Assembly: GCA_004376575.1 (NCBI GenBank)
Contig: SOJN01000046.1
Span: forward strand, 1-48,708
From: a candidate division TA06 bacterium
GTDB taxonomy: Bacteria; Hydrothermota; DG-26; E44-bin18
DNA: 48,708 nt
Direction: 5' to 3'
The translations under genes and the position numbers were made by a program. Of this stretch, positions 8,366-18,040 are shown in pieces. The notes under the pieces were generated by a model. That model was not told the origin of the DNA and ran no database searches. It saw nothing but the letters and a program-made list of their open reading frames with translations. Numbering within the stretch: position 1 is the first letter of the stretch; the number at the start of each line of letters is the position of its first letter.

Positions 8366-8912
8366 TCTACTGAGTCAGGACCCATCTTGTGGAGTGACTA
8401 ATTTACGTCTCCCTCTACTATTATCATACCGTAATCGCTGCAAATGTCAATAGACACCATGACGCAAAGTACGAAGTACGAGATGCGAAGTACGCAGTGT
8501 TGTGAGACAAAAATGTGTAATGCCAACTGTGAAAGCCTGAGTTAAGTTCTCCTGCTGGGCTTCACAGATTGAGAGGTGACTGCCCAGAGTTTTCTATGAT
8601 TGTGAGTTGACTTTTGTGGTATTTTGGACAAAATTGTGGCAAACAACAAGGATGGTAATGTCCTGCGCGCTATGTGCAGTCGAGGCAACGCAAAGAACTA
8701 GCGTACAGAAAAGCAGTGGCACATTAACCATTCTCCTCATAGCTGCCGTACCTCCATCTTGGGTTTTAGGTGGTTATGGCTCGCCTTTAGCCGGGGGTCC
8801 TGTCTAAATTGACGATTCCTATCTAGTAGAATATAGCCACTGGTAGGGAGAAATGTCAGGCGACAACTGGCAGAGCATTGTCCGTGCTAGGCAGGCACGA
8901 CACTTTAACGTG
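8366..8912. other. Intergenic stretch without a supported gene
   Basis: Near 8461-8500 there is a permuted-word tract (GCAAAGTACGAAGTACGAG, GCGAAGTACGCAG) like one at about 3655-3680. A plus-strand frame at 8607-8807 could encode 66 residues with a hydrophobic C-terminal part, but it lacks a convincing ribosome-binding site and I do not call it. Confidence 0.5.
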
Positions 8913-9833
8913 TCAAGGTATGTTTTTCTCGAGCCAGGGGACGGCGATGGCCAACAGAGAGTCGATTTGGGGTGTCACACCCGGGAAAAGGTGCTCTGCA
9001 CGTTCGAGCATTATTTCCTTGGGCTCAAGGGCAGTTTCTGCGAGCTTTCTCGCAGACTCTATAGGTATCAATTCGTCGTCTTCTGCAATGACAAACAGGC
9101 ACGGTGTGGGGGATATCTTCTTGACATACTTAAGCGGCTCGAAAGGTGAATAGTAAATCCTCGCTGCATATCTGATGAGCCTCTTGAAGAATCGATTGAC
9201 TTCAAATTGATTGGCGGCAATCAGGCCGACATCACCTCCACCTTGTATCATGACCACTGCCTTCACCCTGGGGTTGTTGGCTGCCACTGGTGGTGCAAGT
9301 ATGGCCCCCAAGCTTGTGGCCATGACAGCGATCCTGGTGCTGTCAATATCGTCCCTTGAATAAATGTACTCTATCGTCCGCCTTATGTCGAGAATGGCTT
9401 CGTGCGCTGCTCTCCTTCCCTGAAGGAAGATCAGTATCTTGTTGCTCGTGCTGCCTGAGTATCTGTAGTCCATGGTGAGAGCAGCGAACCCAACTTCCCA
9501 CCACGAGTCATCAATATAATCTATCACCTCTTTTCCCGGGCCTAACCCGTTGAAAAAGACGATAGCAGGGTAGGGAGGATGGGTCTTGGGGAGTTTCAGG
9601 TAGCAATTGATGTTTTCGTTGTCCAGGCTGTTTAAGACGACACTGTACAACTCATAAGTCTCGCCGGTTCGTCTGTGTTCCACCTTCGGATAGAACGGAA
9701 CGGTCCCCTCATATCTGGAATAGTCTACATAGGGAATCTTGATGGTAAGCAGAGTCGTGACGAAGAGCAGGAGCAGAAGTGACCCCACAACAATGATTGA
9801 CAGTCTTACCTTTCTTATTACTCCAATTTTCAT
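8913..9833 (-). CDS. Membrane-anchored alpha/beta hydrolase
   Basis: A 306-residue protein with an N-terminal membrane anchor at about residues 9-31, followed by an alpha/beta-hydrolase domain. The oxyanion region is FFNGLGPG. The nucleophile is S174 in ATSLGA, a nucleophile elbow with Ala in the first glycine position. The acid is probably in AEDDELIP and the histidine in AEHLFPG. The layout suggests a dienelactone-hydrolase or BAAT-like esterase facing outward. It ends a minus-strand series; the upstream gene stops 14 bp before its start, so the two are probably co-transcribed. Confidence 0.85.
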   Translation of the reverse strand: MKIGVIRKVRLSIIVVGSLLLLLFVTTLLTIKIPYVDYSRYEGTVPFYPKVEHRRTGETYELYSVVLNSLDNENINCYLKLPKTHPPYPAIVFFNGLGPGKEVIDYIDDSWWEVGFAALTMDYRYSGSTSNKILIFLQGRRAAHEAILDIRRTIEYIYSRDDIDSTRIAVMATSLGAILAPPVAANNPRVKAVVMIQGGGDVGLIAANQFEVNRFFKRLIRYAARIYYSPFEPLKYVKKISPTPCLFVIAEDDELIPIESARKLAETALEPKEIMLERAEHLFPGVTPQIDSLLAIAVPWLEKNIP

Positions 9834-9847
9834 ATTGTCCGAACCTA

Positions 9848-10537
9848 TCAGTGTTGCCTGGTAGCTGTATAGATGTGGTACTCGACCTCTTTCCCCATTT
9901 CTGTGGTGCTTATCGTATGAACCGAGGCATTTTTGAATACGCGTCTCAGTCTATCCTCGAACAGGTTTGCTCTGCTTGATGACCAGATTCCCAGACAGCC
10001 GCCGGACTTCAGCACATTCTTAATCTGATTCAGTCCAGACTCCTCGTACAATACTCTATTTTCTTCCCAGACCAGCCAGTCGGGTCCATTATCCAGGTCA
10101 AGGCACATAGAATCATAGGCTATTCTGGTGTTCCTTATGAAGCTCAAGAAATCGCCAACCGCAATACTGACTCTTGGGTCTTCAATGGACCTGCCGTTGT
10201 AGGGCCCAAAGTAAGTCTTGCACCAGTCTACTATCGTCTTCTCTTTCTCCACTACCGTCACGGAACAAACCTCTTTGTATTCCAGTACTGCCCCAAGAGT
10301 GTATCCTATTCCCAGACCGCCAATGAGAACATGAAGTGGTCGCCTCAAAGTCAGAACGGGATAGACTGCCAGCCTTGCAAGAGCCCTCTCAGAATCACGA
10401 TTGTATGTGGAAAAGAGGAACGTGCCATTAACCACCACCTCGAAGTGCAAATTGCCCTGTGGACTGGTGAGCTGGCGCAGGGCGATCTCGCCATCCTCAG
10501 TCACGCTCCTGTGGAGAGTTATTCGGGTCTCGCTCAC
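9848..10537 (-). CDS. Spermidine synthase-like protein
   Basis: A 229-residue protein of the spermidine/spermine synthase methyltransferase-like fold. LIGGLGIGYTLGAVL is the nucleotide-binding loop, VTVVEKEKTIVDWCK the acidic strand, and DPRVSIAVGDFLSFI the region normally holding the catalytic Asp. It is shorter than a true spermidine synthase (about 280 residues) and does not show the full polyamine-site motif, so it may be a SpeE-like protein with another substrate. A GTG start lies 20 bp after the upstream gene's stop, consistent with one transcript. Confidence 0.78.
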   Translation of the reverse strand: MSETRITLHRSVTEDGEIALRQLTSPQGNLHFEVVVNGTFLFSTYNRDSERALARLAVYPVLTLRRPLHVLIGGLGIGYTLGAVLEYKEVCSVTVVEKEKTIVDWCKTYFGPYNGRSIEDPRVSIAVGDFLSFIRNTRIAYDSMCLDLDNGPDWLVWEENRVLYEESGLNQIKNVLKSGGCLGIWSSSRANLFEDRLRRVFKNASVHTISTTEMGKEVEYHIYTATRQH

Positions 10538-10556
10538 TGGAATGAAAGGGATGGTT

Positions 10557-11243
10557 CTAGCGACCTATTCCCGGTTTGGGCATCTTCTCAGGCTCCTCGC
10601 TGATTGACGTCTTTGCGCCGGATTCCCCGTAGCCTGTGATTTCCATGGTCATCCCAGCCTGAACCAGCTTCGCAATACCAAAGAATGGTATTGCTTCATT
10701 TGTCCAGAGGTCTGTTTGCCCCTCCTGGTTCTTGATTCTAAGGTGCGTGCATTTGATCTTTCCTGCTGGTGTAGTTATCGTCTCTTTTCCTACGGTAAAG
10801 AGGTTTTCTTCTTCGGAGACAACTTCTGCCTCGTTGGATTCTCTGACTCTGGAAGGAGGCGTGCCAGCGCCGTGCGAGGTGCCGACAGGGAGCTCAACAG
10901 CAGGTTCATCTCCGCTCTTGATGATAAGTCTCTTGAGATGTCCTGGCTCATCCGGGTCACCGGAGACCAACATTTTCACCATATTTGTCTGCTTGCCTTC
11001 GGTCGTTTGAAACTCGTACCAGTAGCAATCGGTCTTTCCACACTTCTCCTTCCCGGTAAGAGAGTATTTGAAAACAACGGTATCTCCCTCTTCGGTGCTT
11101 ATGGACCAGTACTGTGACCAGGAGCCGACAGATGGCATCTTGAATTCAGTTGGCATGTAAGGCATGCGTGTCGTGGGGATCTGAGCCGACGCTGAAAGGA
11201 CGATCAGAAAAGGTACAAAGGCAAGTAACGCATGCTTTCTCAT
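10557..11243 (-). CDS. Secreted protein of unknown function
   Basis: I do not recognise the family. The chosen ATG is preceded by GGAGGTAGGT and opens a clear signal peptide (MRKHALLAFVPFLIVLSASA, cleavage before Q). The longer in-frame extension is rejected. The mature part of about 208 residues is beta-rich with repeated glycine/threonine turns, and a CGKTDCYW pair could form a disulfide. It resembles secreted proteins that measure or bind lipids or glycans, but no motif decides. It is probably the first gene of a run of three on the minus strand. Confidence 0.75.
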   Translation of the reverse strand: MRKHALLAFVPFLIVLSASAQIPTTRMPYMPTEFKMPSVGSWSQYWSISTEEGDTVVFKYSLTGKEKCGKTDCYWYEFQTTEGKQTNMVKMLVSGDPDEPGHLKRLIIKSGDEPAVELPVGTSHGAGTPPSRVRESNEAEVVSEEENLFTVGKETITTPAGKIKCTHLRIKNQEGQTDLWTNEAIPFFGIAKLVQAGMTMEITGYGESGAKTSISEEPEKMPKPGIGR

Positions 11244-11510
11244 ACCTACCTCCTTGGGGATTACCAGAGGAGTTCTACACTTGCGCACAAAGACTACGCG
11301 AACAGAGTGACCCTGTCAAGGAAGGAAAACAGCCTTCTGGTCTTCTCCACCAGGGGGAACAAAGACCCCGTCGGTGGAGTCAAAGGGCGTGGTGACGCTC
11401 TGAACACGTCTGTACAGGCCATCACTGAAGTCCGGACCCCCACCAAGAGAAGGAGGACCCTGGCTTTCGCTTACTGTGGGATTTGGGAAGTAGCAGTATC
11501 CGGATGAGGG

Positions 11511-12962
11511 CTACTTATTTTCCTTGGACATTTTTCTTTTCAGGCTTTCTATCTCCGATACAACCATGTCCTTCCATTCGATGTCAGGATATCTGGATAA
11601 GAGATACTGGTAGGCTGACATGGCTAATTCGTGCTGGTTCCTCTCACCAAATACTGTTGCACACTTAAGAACGCCCTTTGATGCTACGGTGCTGTCCGGG
11701 AATTTCTTTATCAATTGTTGATACATCTGAAGCGCCTCCTCCACTCTTCCCTTCCTGTATAGAGCGCCAGCAAGACCGTAAAGGTCATCCGGCCCCAAGG
11801 GCAGCGGAATATTGCGCACTTTCATCTCATAGTATGTGTTCAAAGCGGCTTCTTGTTCGCCTTTCTTGAGCGACAATTGAATTACCTTGGTGAATGCGTC
11901 CGCTGCCTTGTCCGGGTTGTTGATAGTAGTGTGGATGTTTGCCATTTCTCTATAGGCGTCTACATTTTCTGGTTGTTGAGAAGTTAATTGCTCCAGGAGC
12001 TCCACGGCCTTCTCAAAATTCCCCTTTTCTCTTTCTTTGAAGGCCCGGTCCATCAGAGGAGAAACCTTGACCGCTTCAATTCCCTCTTCCAGTTTTGGGG
12101 TTATGTACTTCTCCTCAATCCCTTTTGCTTTAAATGCCACTGCCGTTCCGATACCTGCCACGAATCCACCCACGTGTGCCCAATATGCGGTTCCTGTCGC
12201 ACGGCCAAAACTGACGACCCCGTAGAACAAATCGAATAAGAGATAGAGCCCCATGGCTACCCACGCTGGAACCAGAACAGTTCCCATAAGGGCAGGGTGT
12301 GGGTACAGGAAGTAAAAGAACTTTATTTTCGTCTTGTAGTTTCTAATCATAAATGCGCCCATGACTCCGGCAATTGCGCCGGATGCGCCAATAGTGGGGA
12401 CTTCAGAGCCGAAGTTTATCAGGCTGTGTAAAAAAGTGGCCACAATGCCCGCTGCAAAGAAAAACAACAGAAAATTCCGTCTCCCCCAGATGTCTTCGAT
12501 ATTGCACCCCAGAAGCCACAGAAACCACATGTTACCAAGGAAATGAACAACTCCACCGTGCACAAGGACTGAGGTGAAGAGAGTATGGACTCTCCAGAAT
12601 TTAGAAGGGATGAACCCAAGAACGTGGAAGATGGTACTTGTAGATTTTTTTCGGTATTCAGAGTCCACCTCTTCCCAGATTTTGTATTCTCTGCTGTCTT
12701 TGTCAATGATCTCACCAGCTCTCATTCTCTCCTCAAACTTGTCGTACGCCTCTTTGCTGGATATTGCACCGAGGCCTTCGTCAAACATGTACTTGCTCTC
12801 TATCCCAAACTTCTTCATCCACAGTTCAAGGATCTCTCTCCTTTGAAGGGCCATGACGGTATTGGTGACGATAAGCAGAAGTAGACAGATTATCGTGATT
12901 GTGGCGGTCACAATAGGCCATCTCTGGACCGTCTTTTTTTCAGTTGAGAGGGGAAAAAACAT
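11511..12962 (-). CDS. Rhomboid intramembrane serine protease with C-terminal TPRs
   Basis: A 483-residue fusion. Residue S194 lies in GASGAIAG and H263 in AHVGGFVAG, the catalytic dyad of rhomboids. HxxxN-like VHFLGNMWFLW lies near residue 139. A first TM at about 18-40 is separated from the rhomboid core by a charged loop of about 80 residues, and the core spans about residues 110-275. From about residue 310 to the end, TPR-like helical pairs (EKAVELLEQL, DKAADAFTKVIQL, EEALQMYQQLI) occupy the cytoplasmic side. The protease should cleave TM substrates, and the TPRs may recruit them. The serine, histidine and overall length fit rhomboid-TPR proteins of several phyla. Confidence 0.92.
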   Translation of the reverse strand: MFFPLSTEKKTVQRWPIVTATITIICLLLLIVTNTVMALQRREILELWMKKFGIESKYMFDEGLGAISSKEAYDKFEERMRAGEIIDKDSREYKIWEEVDSEYRKKSTSTIFHVLGFIPSKFWRVHTLFTSVLVHGGVVHFLGNMWFLWLLGCNIEDIWGRRNFLLFFFAAGIVATFLHSLINFGSEVPTIGASGAIAGVMGAFMIRNYKTKIKFFYFLYPHPALMGTVLVPAWVAMGLYLLFDLFYGVVSFGRATGTAYWAHVGGFVAGIGTAVAFKAKGIEEKYITPKLEEGIEAVKVSPLMDRAFKEREKGNFEKAVELLEQLTSQQPENVDAYREMANIHTTINNPDKAADAFTKVIQLSLKKGEQEAALNTYYEMKVRNIPLPLGPDDLYGLAGALYRKGRVEEALQMYQQLIKKFPDSTVASKGVLKCATVFGERNQHELAMSAYQYLLSRYPDIEWKDMVVSEIESLKRKMSKENK

Positions 12963-13043
12963 GTTTCCTTCGCGACGTTCTTCTGTTGGGCCTCGAGTTC
13001 TGTTCTCGGAGCCTAGAGGAGCCTGCTGAGCATGTTTGCCTTT

Positions 13044-15149
13044 CTACTTCTTATACTGCAACTGATAGAGCCTGTAGTAGATGCCTCTTTTCTTCAGCAA
13101 TTCCTGATGTGTACCCTCTTCTACAATCTCGCCCTTGTGCAGCACAATTATTCTGTTTACCCTCTGAATTGTAGAGAGCCTATGGGCAATTATAATCGAA
13201 GTTCTTCCTTTCATCAAGCGTTGAAGTGCATCCTGTATTAGAACCTCAGTCTCAGTGTCAATGTTTGAAGTTGCTTCATCCAACACAAGTATTGAGGGAT
13301 CGAAAGCGAGAGCCCTGGCGAAAGAGAGGAGTTGTCTTTGACCGGCTGAGAGTGTGACGCCTCTCTCTTTCACCTCCGCCGAGTAGCCGCCATCGAGCTT
13401 CTTGATGAAGCCTGAGGCATTCGCGTACTCGGTTGCTCTTCTGACCTTCTCGTCGCTGATGGAGCTGTTGCCAAGCCGGACATTCCCTTGTATGTCTCCG
13501 GCAAAGAGGAAGACGTCCTGCATGACAAGACCAATGTTGGAACGCAAGTCCGATTTTCGCATTTTTCTTATGTCTACACCGTCTATCAATATGGTTCCCT
13601 TCTTGACTTCATAGAAGCGCTCCAGCAGATTGATTATGGATGTCTTGCCTGCCCCGGTGGCGCCTACTATGGCCACGCTTTCCCCCGGCCTTACCTCAAA
13701 GGTAACATCCCTGAGCACGTATTCTGTGTCATAAGAGAACCAGACGTTTTTGAACTCTACTTTGCCATCAATTTTCCCCAATTCGACAGGTTCACCAGGC
13801 TCAAGGATGGTATTTTTGGTATCCATAAGAAGGAAGATGCGCTCAGATGAGGCCATCGCCGCCTGGAGGGTGTTGAACTTCTCGCTCAGGTCTCTTATCG
13901 GTCTGAAGAACATCTGGACGTAAGAGAGAAACGCGACGAGAGTTCCCAGGCTTATTGCCTCCATTATCACCTGACCGCCGCCATACCAGATGATGAGCGC
14001 CACGGCTGAAGCACTTATTATCTCTATGAGCGGCCTGAATGTGGCAAAGATCACTATCTGCCTCATGTTCGCAAGGAAGTAGTCATGGTTTATCCTGGAG
14101 AATCTCTTATAGTTTTCCTTCTCCCTTACAAACATCTGGACTACTCTCATCCCTGAGATATTTTCTTGCAGGGAGACGTTGATCTTGGCTAGCCTGAGTC
14201 TCACCGACCTGAAGGCGTCTCTTGCCTTTATTCTGAAGTACATAGTCACATAGACTATTAGTGGTATGAGAGTGAAGGATACGAGGGCAAGCCGTACGTT
14301 CAACCTGAGCAGGATTATCACTATGCCAACAAGCATGAAGATGTCTTTGAAGAAGGTGATAAGAACAGAACTGAACATCTCACTCAGGACCTCGACATCA
14401 TTGCTCACTCTTGTAACGAGTCTGCCCACGGGATTCTTGTCAAAGAAAGAGACAGATAATGTCTGGAGGTGGGAGAAAAGCCTCATTCTGAGATCGAACA
14501 TGAACTTCTGGCCCGTATATTGAATAAGATAGACCTGGCTGAAGTTGGATAGGAAACTGAGGATTAGTATTCCCAGGAAGAGCATCGCCATGAACCGCAC
14601 GCCTTTGAGGTCACTGCTTCTTAAGACCCAAAGCTCTTTTCCAGGGATTTTTGACATGTCGTCCAGGGCTATGTACCTGTATCCTTCCGCTGTGTGGAAG
14701 AGGTCGGAATGTTCTTCGATGATCGCAAGGATATCGCCCTTTGTCTCGTTTTCGGAAAGCATGTAGTATCTCTTCGGCATCAAATAGTCGTCCCGCTCCA
14801 ACCGTTTGAGGTCTCGACGGTCATAATCCTTGAAAGATGTGGATTGAACCATGTATCTGTTTCCTTCTATTTTTATGAGCGTCCCGGAATAGTCTGTAAG
14901 TATCTTCTTTTCAAGTTCTGAATCCCGACCTGCAAGCGTCAACATTCTCGCATAGGGGATGATATACCGGTCTATGGTTACCTTGCTGATGTACGGAAGC
15001 GAAAGGTCAAAAGCTGTGGCAAAGAGAAGCAGAAGTACGGCAAATGCTATCAGCCGTTTGTATGGTTTGGTGTAGCCGAGTAGCCTTTTCATCAACCGGG
15101 CGTCGTATGGCTTGTGAAGCTCTTCTTCTTCCTGGAAGAATTCAGACAA
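13044..15149 (-). CDS. ABC half-exporter, catalytically complete subunit with extracytoplasmic insert
   Basis: A type IV ABC exporter half of 701 residues with an N-terminal permease and a C-terminal ATPase. The Walker A is GATGAGKTS (K502), the signature is LSAGQRQ and Walker B reads ILVLDEATSN with the catalytic Glu present. Between the first TM (about 32-55) and the second (about 185-205) lies a soluble insert of about 130 residues, reminiscent of the extracellular domain of BmrD-type subunits. The partner subunit is encoded directly upstream, 3 bp away. The pair should export drugs, lipids or peptides; the substrate is not shown. Confidence 0.93.
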   Translation of the reverse strand: MSEFFQEEEELHKPYDARLMKRLLGYTKPYKRLIAFAVLLLLFATAFDLSLPYISKVTIDRYIIPYARMLTLAGRDSELEKKILTDYSGTLIKIEGNRYMVQSTSFKDYDRRDLKRLERDDYLMPKRYYMLSENETKGDILAIIEEHSDLFHTAEGYRYIALDDMSKIPGKELWVLRSSDLKGVRFMAMLFLGILILSFLSNFSQVYLIQYTGQKFMFDLRMRLFSHLQTLSVSFFDKNPVGRLVTRVSNDVEVLSEMFSSVLITFFKDIFMLVGIVIILLRLNVRLALVSFTLIPLIVYVTMYFRIKARDAFRSVRLRLAKINVSLQENISGMRVVQMFVREKENYKRFSRINHDYFLANMRQIVIFATFRPLIEIISASAVALIIWYGGGQVIMEAISLGTLVAFLSYVQMFFRPIRDLSEKFNTLQAAMASSERIFLLMDTKNTILEPGEPVELGKIDGKVEFKNVWFSYDTEYVLRDVTFEVRPGESVAIVGATGAGKTSIINLLERFYEVKKGTILIDGVDIRKMRKSDLRSNIGLVMQDVFLFAGDIQGNVRLGNSSISDEKVRRATEYANASGFIKKLDGGYSAEVKERGVTLSAGQRQLLSFARALAFDPSILVLDEATSNIDTETEVLIQDALQRLMKGRTSIIIAHRLSTIQRVNRIIVLHKGEIVEEGTHQELLKKRGIYYRLYQLQYKK

Positions 15150-15152
15150 CTA

Positions 15153-16907
15153 CTATCTCCTCGTGGTTGATTGTTCCAGTTCCTCCTCAAGTAGCTGCAT
15201 GTAGTACATCTCAGAGTAGATGCCTTCATTTTTCAGAAGCTCATCGTGTGTTCCCTGCTCAACTATCTTTCCTTCATCGAGGACGATTATCTTATGCGCG
15301 TCTTTGACCGTTGAGATCCTGTGAGAGATGATGATGGTAGTCCTTCCTTCCCTCTTCTTCTTCAATGAGTGAAGTATGGCATCTTCTGTGTCCGTGTCCA
15401 CTGATGAGAAGGCATCGTCCAGGATGAGTATCTCAGGATCCAGGAGCAACGCCCTCGCTATAGCAACTCTCTGTCTCTGACCTCCGGATAAGGTGACACC
15501 CCGTTCTCCGACCAGAGTATCCAGTCCCTGCGGAAAATCCTCCAGGTCCTTGTTCAACTGCGCGGCTGAGGTGATCTCTTCTATTTCCTCTTCTGGAACA
15601 TTGGCATTCCCGAAGGTGATGTTCTCTCTCAGTGTATCCGAGAAAAGGAATGTGTCCTGGGGAACGCATCCGACGCTTCTTCTGAGGGCTTTGAGTGGGT
15701 ACCTTTTCAGACTGTGTCCTCCAATAGTTATCTCTCCTTGCTGGACGTCAAAGAGTCTGGGTATGAGATTTGCCAGGGTGCTCTTTCCGGTTCCTGTTCT
15801 ACCCACTAGCCCGAGGGTCTCTCCCTGTTTGACCTTCAGCGATACGTTGGTGAGGATTGGACCAGAACCGTTGTAGGAAAAGGTCACATTCTTGAACTCT
15901 ATGTCTCCTTTTACGGATTCCGTCTCGATCAGGTCTTCGCCGTCTTTTATGTCCGGCTTAGTGTCCAGAATTTTGTTTATCCGGCCCAGGGAGGCTGCGC
16001 CTCTCTGTAGCATATTTATCACCCAACCGATAGCCATCATCGGCCAGATTAGAATCCCCAGATAGCTGGTGAAAGCTACGAAGTCTCCCATTGAAATCTC
16101 AGTGAGAATTACCTTTCCACCACCAAACAGGAGCACAATCGCAGAGCTCACGTGTGCGAAGAACATTATGGTTGGGAAGAACATCCCCCACACCTTCACC
16201 AGGTTCATGTTATCCTGTACATAGAGAGAAGAGATCTCCGAGAACTTGTCTGTCTCGCTTTTTTCCTGTACGTATGACTTTACCACTCGGATACCTGAAA
16301 AGTTCTCTCTCGCCCTTTCCATGAGAAGAGCAAAAGTGGCCTGGACTCCCTCAAATCGCTTGTGGAGCATCTTTCCAAAGAAGAGTACGGTCACGATGAG
16401 AAAAGGAGCTATGGATAAGGCCATGAGGGTCAGCCTGACATTTATGGCAAACATGAATGCAAGGGCAGCGCTTCCCAGTACTACTGAGTCGGTTGCAGCG
16501 ACCAAGCCGATTCCAGAAGCCATCCTTACGGCATTCATGTCATTGGTCGCGTGCGCCATAAGGTCGCCCGTCTTGGTGTTGTTGAAGAACTTGAACGAGA
16601 GTGTCTGTATGTGCGAGAAGAGTCGGTTTCTGAGTTTCTCCTCGATCTTTCTGGAGTTTCCAATTATGAAGTATCTCCAGAAGAATCTGATGAAGTTCAT
16701 GCTGACAGAGATGGCCACAATATAAAGGGCGTATCTGAGCAAACCAAATGGATTGACTCTGCCTTCGGTCAAGTCGTCAACGGCCCATTTTATTATCCTG
16801 GGGATTATGAGCTGGAGAGCATCCACCAAAAGGAGGCTGAGGAATCCGGCCAGCAAGCGCCATCTGGCTTCGAAGAAGTAGCTTTTTAGTGTGAGAAACG
16901 CCTTCAT
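15153..16907 (-). CDS. ABC half-exporter, degenerate-site subunit
   Basis: A half-exporter of 584 residues from the preferred ATG. Walker A is GRTGTGKST, the signature is LSGGQRQ and Walker B is ILILDDAFSSVD. The catalytic Glu is replaced by Asp, as in TM287 and other degenerate subunits of heterodimeric exporters. A longer frame begins 37 codons upstream, but MKAFLTLKSYFFEARWR matches normal exporter N-termini. It shares a transcript with the following ABC gene, their junction being 3 bp. A TATAAT promoter would place the transcript start only about 9 bases before the ATG, so translation may be nearly leaderless. Confidence 0.92.
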   Translation of the reverse strand: MKAFLTLKSYFFEARWRLLAGFLSLLLVDALQLIIPRIIKWAVDDLTEGRVNPFGLLRYALYIVAISVSMNFIRFFWRYFIIGNSRKIEEKLRNRLFSHIQTLSFKFFNNTKTGDLMAHATNDMNAVRMASGIGLVAATDSVVLGSAALAFMFAINVRLTLMALSIAPFLIVTVLFFGKMLHKRFEGVQATFALLMERARENFSGIRVVKSYVQEKSETDKFSEISSLYVQDNMNLVKVWGMFFPTIMFFAHVSSAIVLLFGGGKVILTEISMGDFVAFTSYLGILIWPMMAIGWVINMLQRGAASLGRINKILDTKPDIKDGEDLIETESVKGDIEFKNVTFSYNGSGPILTNVSLKVKQGETLGLVGRTGTGKSTLANLIPRLFDVQQGEITIGGHSLKRYPLKALRRSVGCVPQDTFLFSDTLRENITFGNANVPEEEIEEITSAAQLNKDLEDFPQGLDTLVGERGVTLSGGQRQRVAIARALLLDPEILILDDAFSSVDTDTEDAILHSLKKKREGRTTIIISHRISTVKDAHKIIVLDEGKIVEQGTHDELLKNEGIYSEMYYMQLLEEELEQSTTRR

Positions 16908-16922
16908 AATTTCTGGCGGGTA

Positions 16923-16951
16923 ATTATAGATGCAAAGAGCATCGGGCACAA
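16923..16951 (-). promoter_or_regulatory. Candidate promoter of the ABC exporter pair
   Basis: On the reverse strand TTGTGC and TATAAT are separated by 17 bp. The predicted transcript start is very close to the ATG at 16907, leaving almost no leader. Confidence 0.5.
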
Positions 16952-17110
16952 GCAAAAACGGAACTTCACCCCTGCGGAGTCCAACCTTTGCAACCACAGA
17001 TTTCACAAGATTTCTCATTGTCTGGTCTGGCTATAAGGTGTTATTTTCGATTTTCCATTTTCGTGTTTCGTGTCATCGAATCTCGTGTAATCTCGTGGTT
17101 CCGTGGTTTT

Positions 17111-18028
17111 ATGGTCTTGACAGTTGAAGGTGAGGCTTGTAGACTAACTCAACGCATGAGGTTCGACAGACTGCACAATGAAGATCAGGAGATCGACGAT
17201 CTCTTGGGGTGTCTTGTGGATAGAACTAGCTCTCTTCTTGGTGACCGGGTTGGTGCGATATACATAACTGGAAGCCTAGCCTATGGTGATTTCGTCCCGG
17301 GCAGAAGTGACATAGATGGCTTCTGCTTCTTTAGGGAAGGTGCTTCCGCAGAGGATTTGACAAAGTATGATGATATGATTTCAAACCTTGGGAAGATCCA
17401 TCCGACATACGAGGGGAAGATTCTTGATCATCCAATCAGTATGTCCTCTCTTCAGGACAGGAAGAAACTGGAGGAGGATCTGGGATTTGTTAACCTGACT
17501 TCATTGATTCAAAGCGGCAAGCTTATATATGGCAGAGAGATTATCATGTCAGTGCAGCCGCCAACAAGATGGGAACTTGATACATACATGGCCCAGGATA
17601 TCGCTAAGATCTTGAGGAAGAGAGAGGCCGGGATCCCCTGTGATATTGAGGAAGATGAAGAATCTATCAAGGAGTATTCTCAGAATCCTGAACTCGTACT
17701 CGACTGGCTCCTGTATCCTGCCAGGGTCCTTTACACAATGAAGACCGGTCGAGTAGGTTCAAAGAAGACTGCTGTCCACCAGTATTGCCTGTCACATGAT
17801 GATAGGTTCAAGATGTGGCTTGAGCAAGCCCTCGAATACAGAAGCCAGAAGACAGAAGTCATTCCTGAGCATCAAGTCAAGGCCATTATGGAAGTTGCGA
17901 TTGACTTCTTCTGGCATCTGGTGAATCTTGTTCAGGCCAAAATGGGGTTGGTGAGAAAGGGTGAGGAGCAAGTCTGTACTCCCGCCGATGCTGTAAACAG
18001 ATTTCGCAGGCTGCTGGATGTAGCCTGA
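17111..18028 (+). CDS. Nucleotidyltransferase-domain protein
   Basis: Residues about 47-70 contain ITGSLAYGDF and RSDIDGFCFF, the GS...DxD signature of polymerase-beta-type nucleotidyltransferases such as aminoglycoside adenylyltransferases. The C-terminal half is alpha-helical and resembles the DUF4111-type domain found with such enzymes. The full chain is about 305 residues. I chose the ATG at the phenylalanine-rich boundary; an ATG 45 bp later is possible, and the upstream extension runs through a low-complexity TTTTCG tract. It might adenylylate a small molecule, and antibiotic modification is a possibility but not shown. A helicase gene starts 12 bp later, so it may lead the repair gene series. 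Confidence 0.75.
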   Translation: MVLTVEGEACRLTQRMRFDRLHNEDQEIDDLLGCLVDRTSSLLGDRVGAIYITGSLAYGDFVPGRSDIDGFCFFREGASAEDLTKYDDMISNLGKIHPTYEGKILDHPISMSSLQDRKKLEEDLGFVNLTSLIQSGKLIYGREIIMSVQPPTRWELDTYMAQDIAKILRKREAGIPCDIEEDEESIKEYSQNPELVLDWLLYPARVLYTMKTGRVGSKKTAVHQYCLSHDDRFKMWLEQALEYRSQKTEVIPEHQVKAIMEVAIDFFWHLVNLVQAKMGLVRKGEEQVCTPADAVNRFRRLLDVA

Positions 18029-18040
18029 TTCAAGCCGCAT

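Noticed and set aside
8607-8807. A 66-codon frame with a hydrophobic C-terminal part.
   Set aside because: No ribosome-binding site, no recognisable domain, and it lies in an intergenic tract.
16246-16725. A long plus-strand frame (159 codons) opposite the ABC exporter gene.
   Set aside because: It is antisense to a well-supported exporter gene and has no motif of its own.
16988-17110. An N-terminal extension of the nucleotidyltransferase.
   Set aside because: It runs through a low-complexity TTTTCG tract and has no support from the domain.
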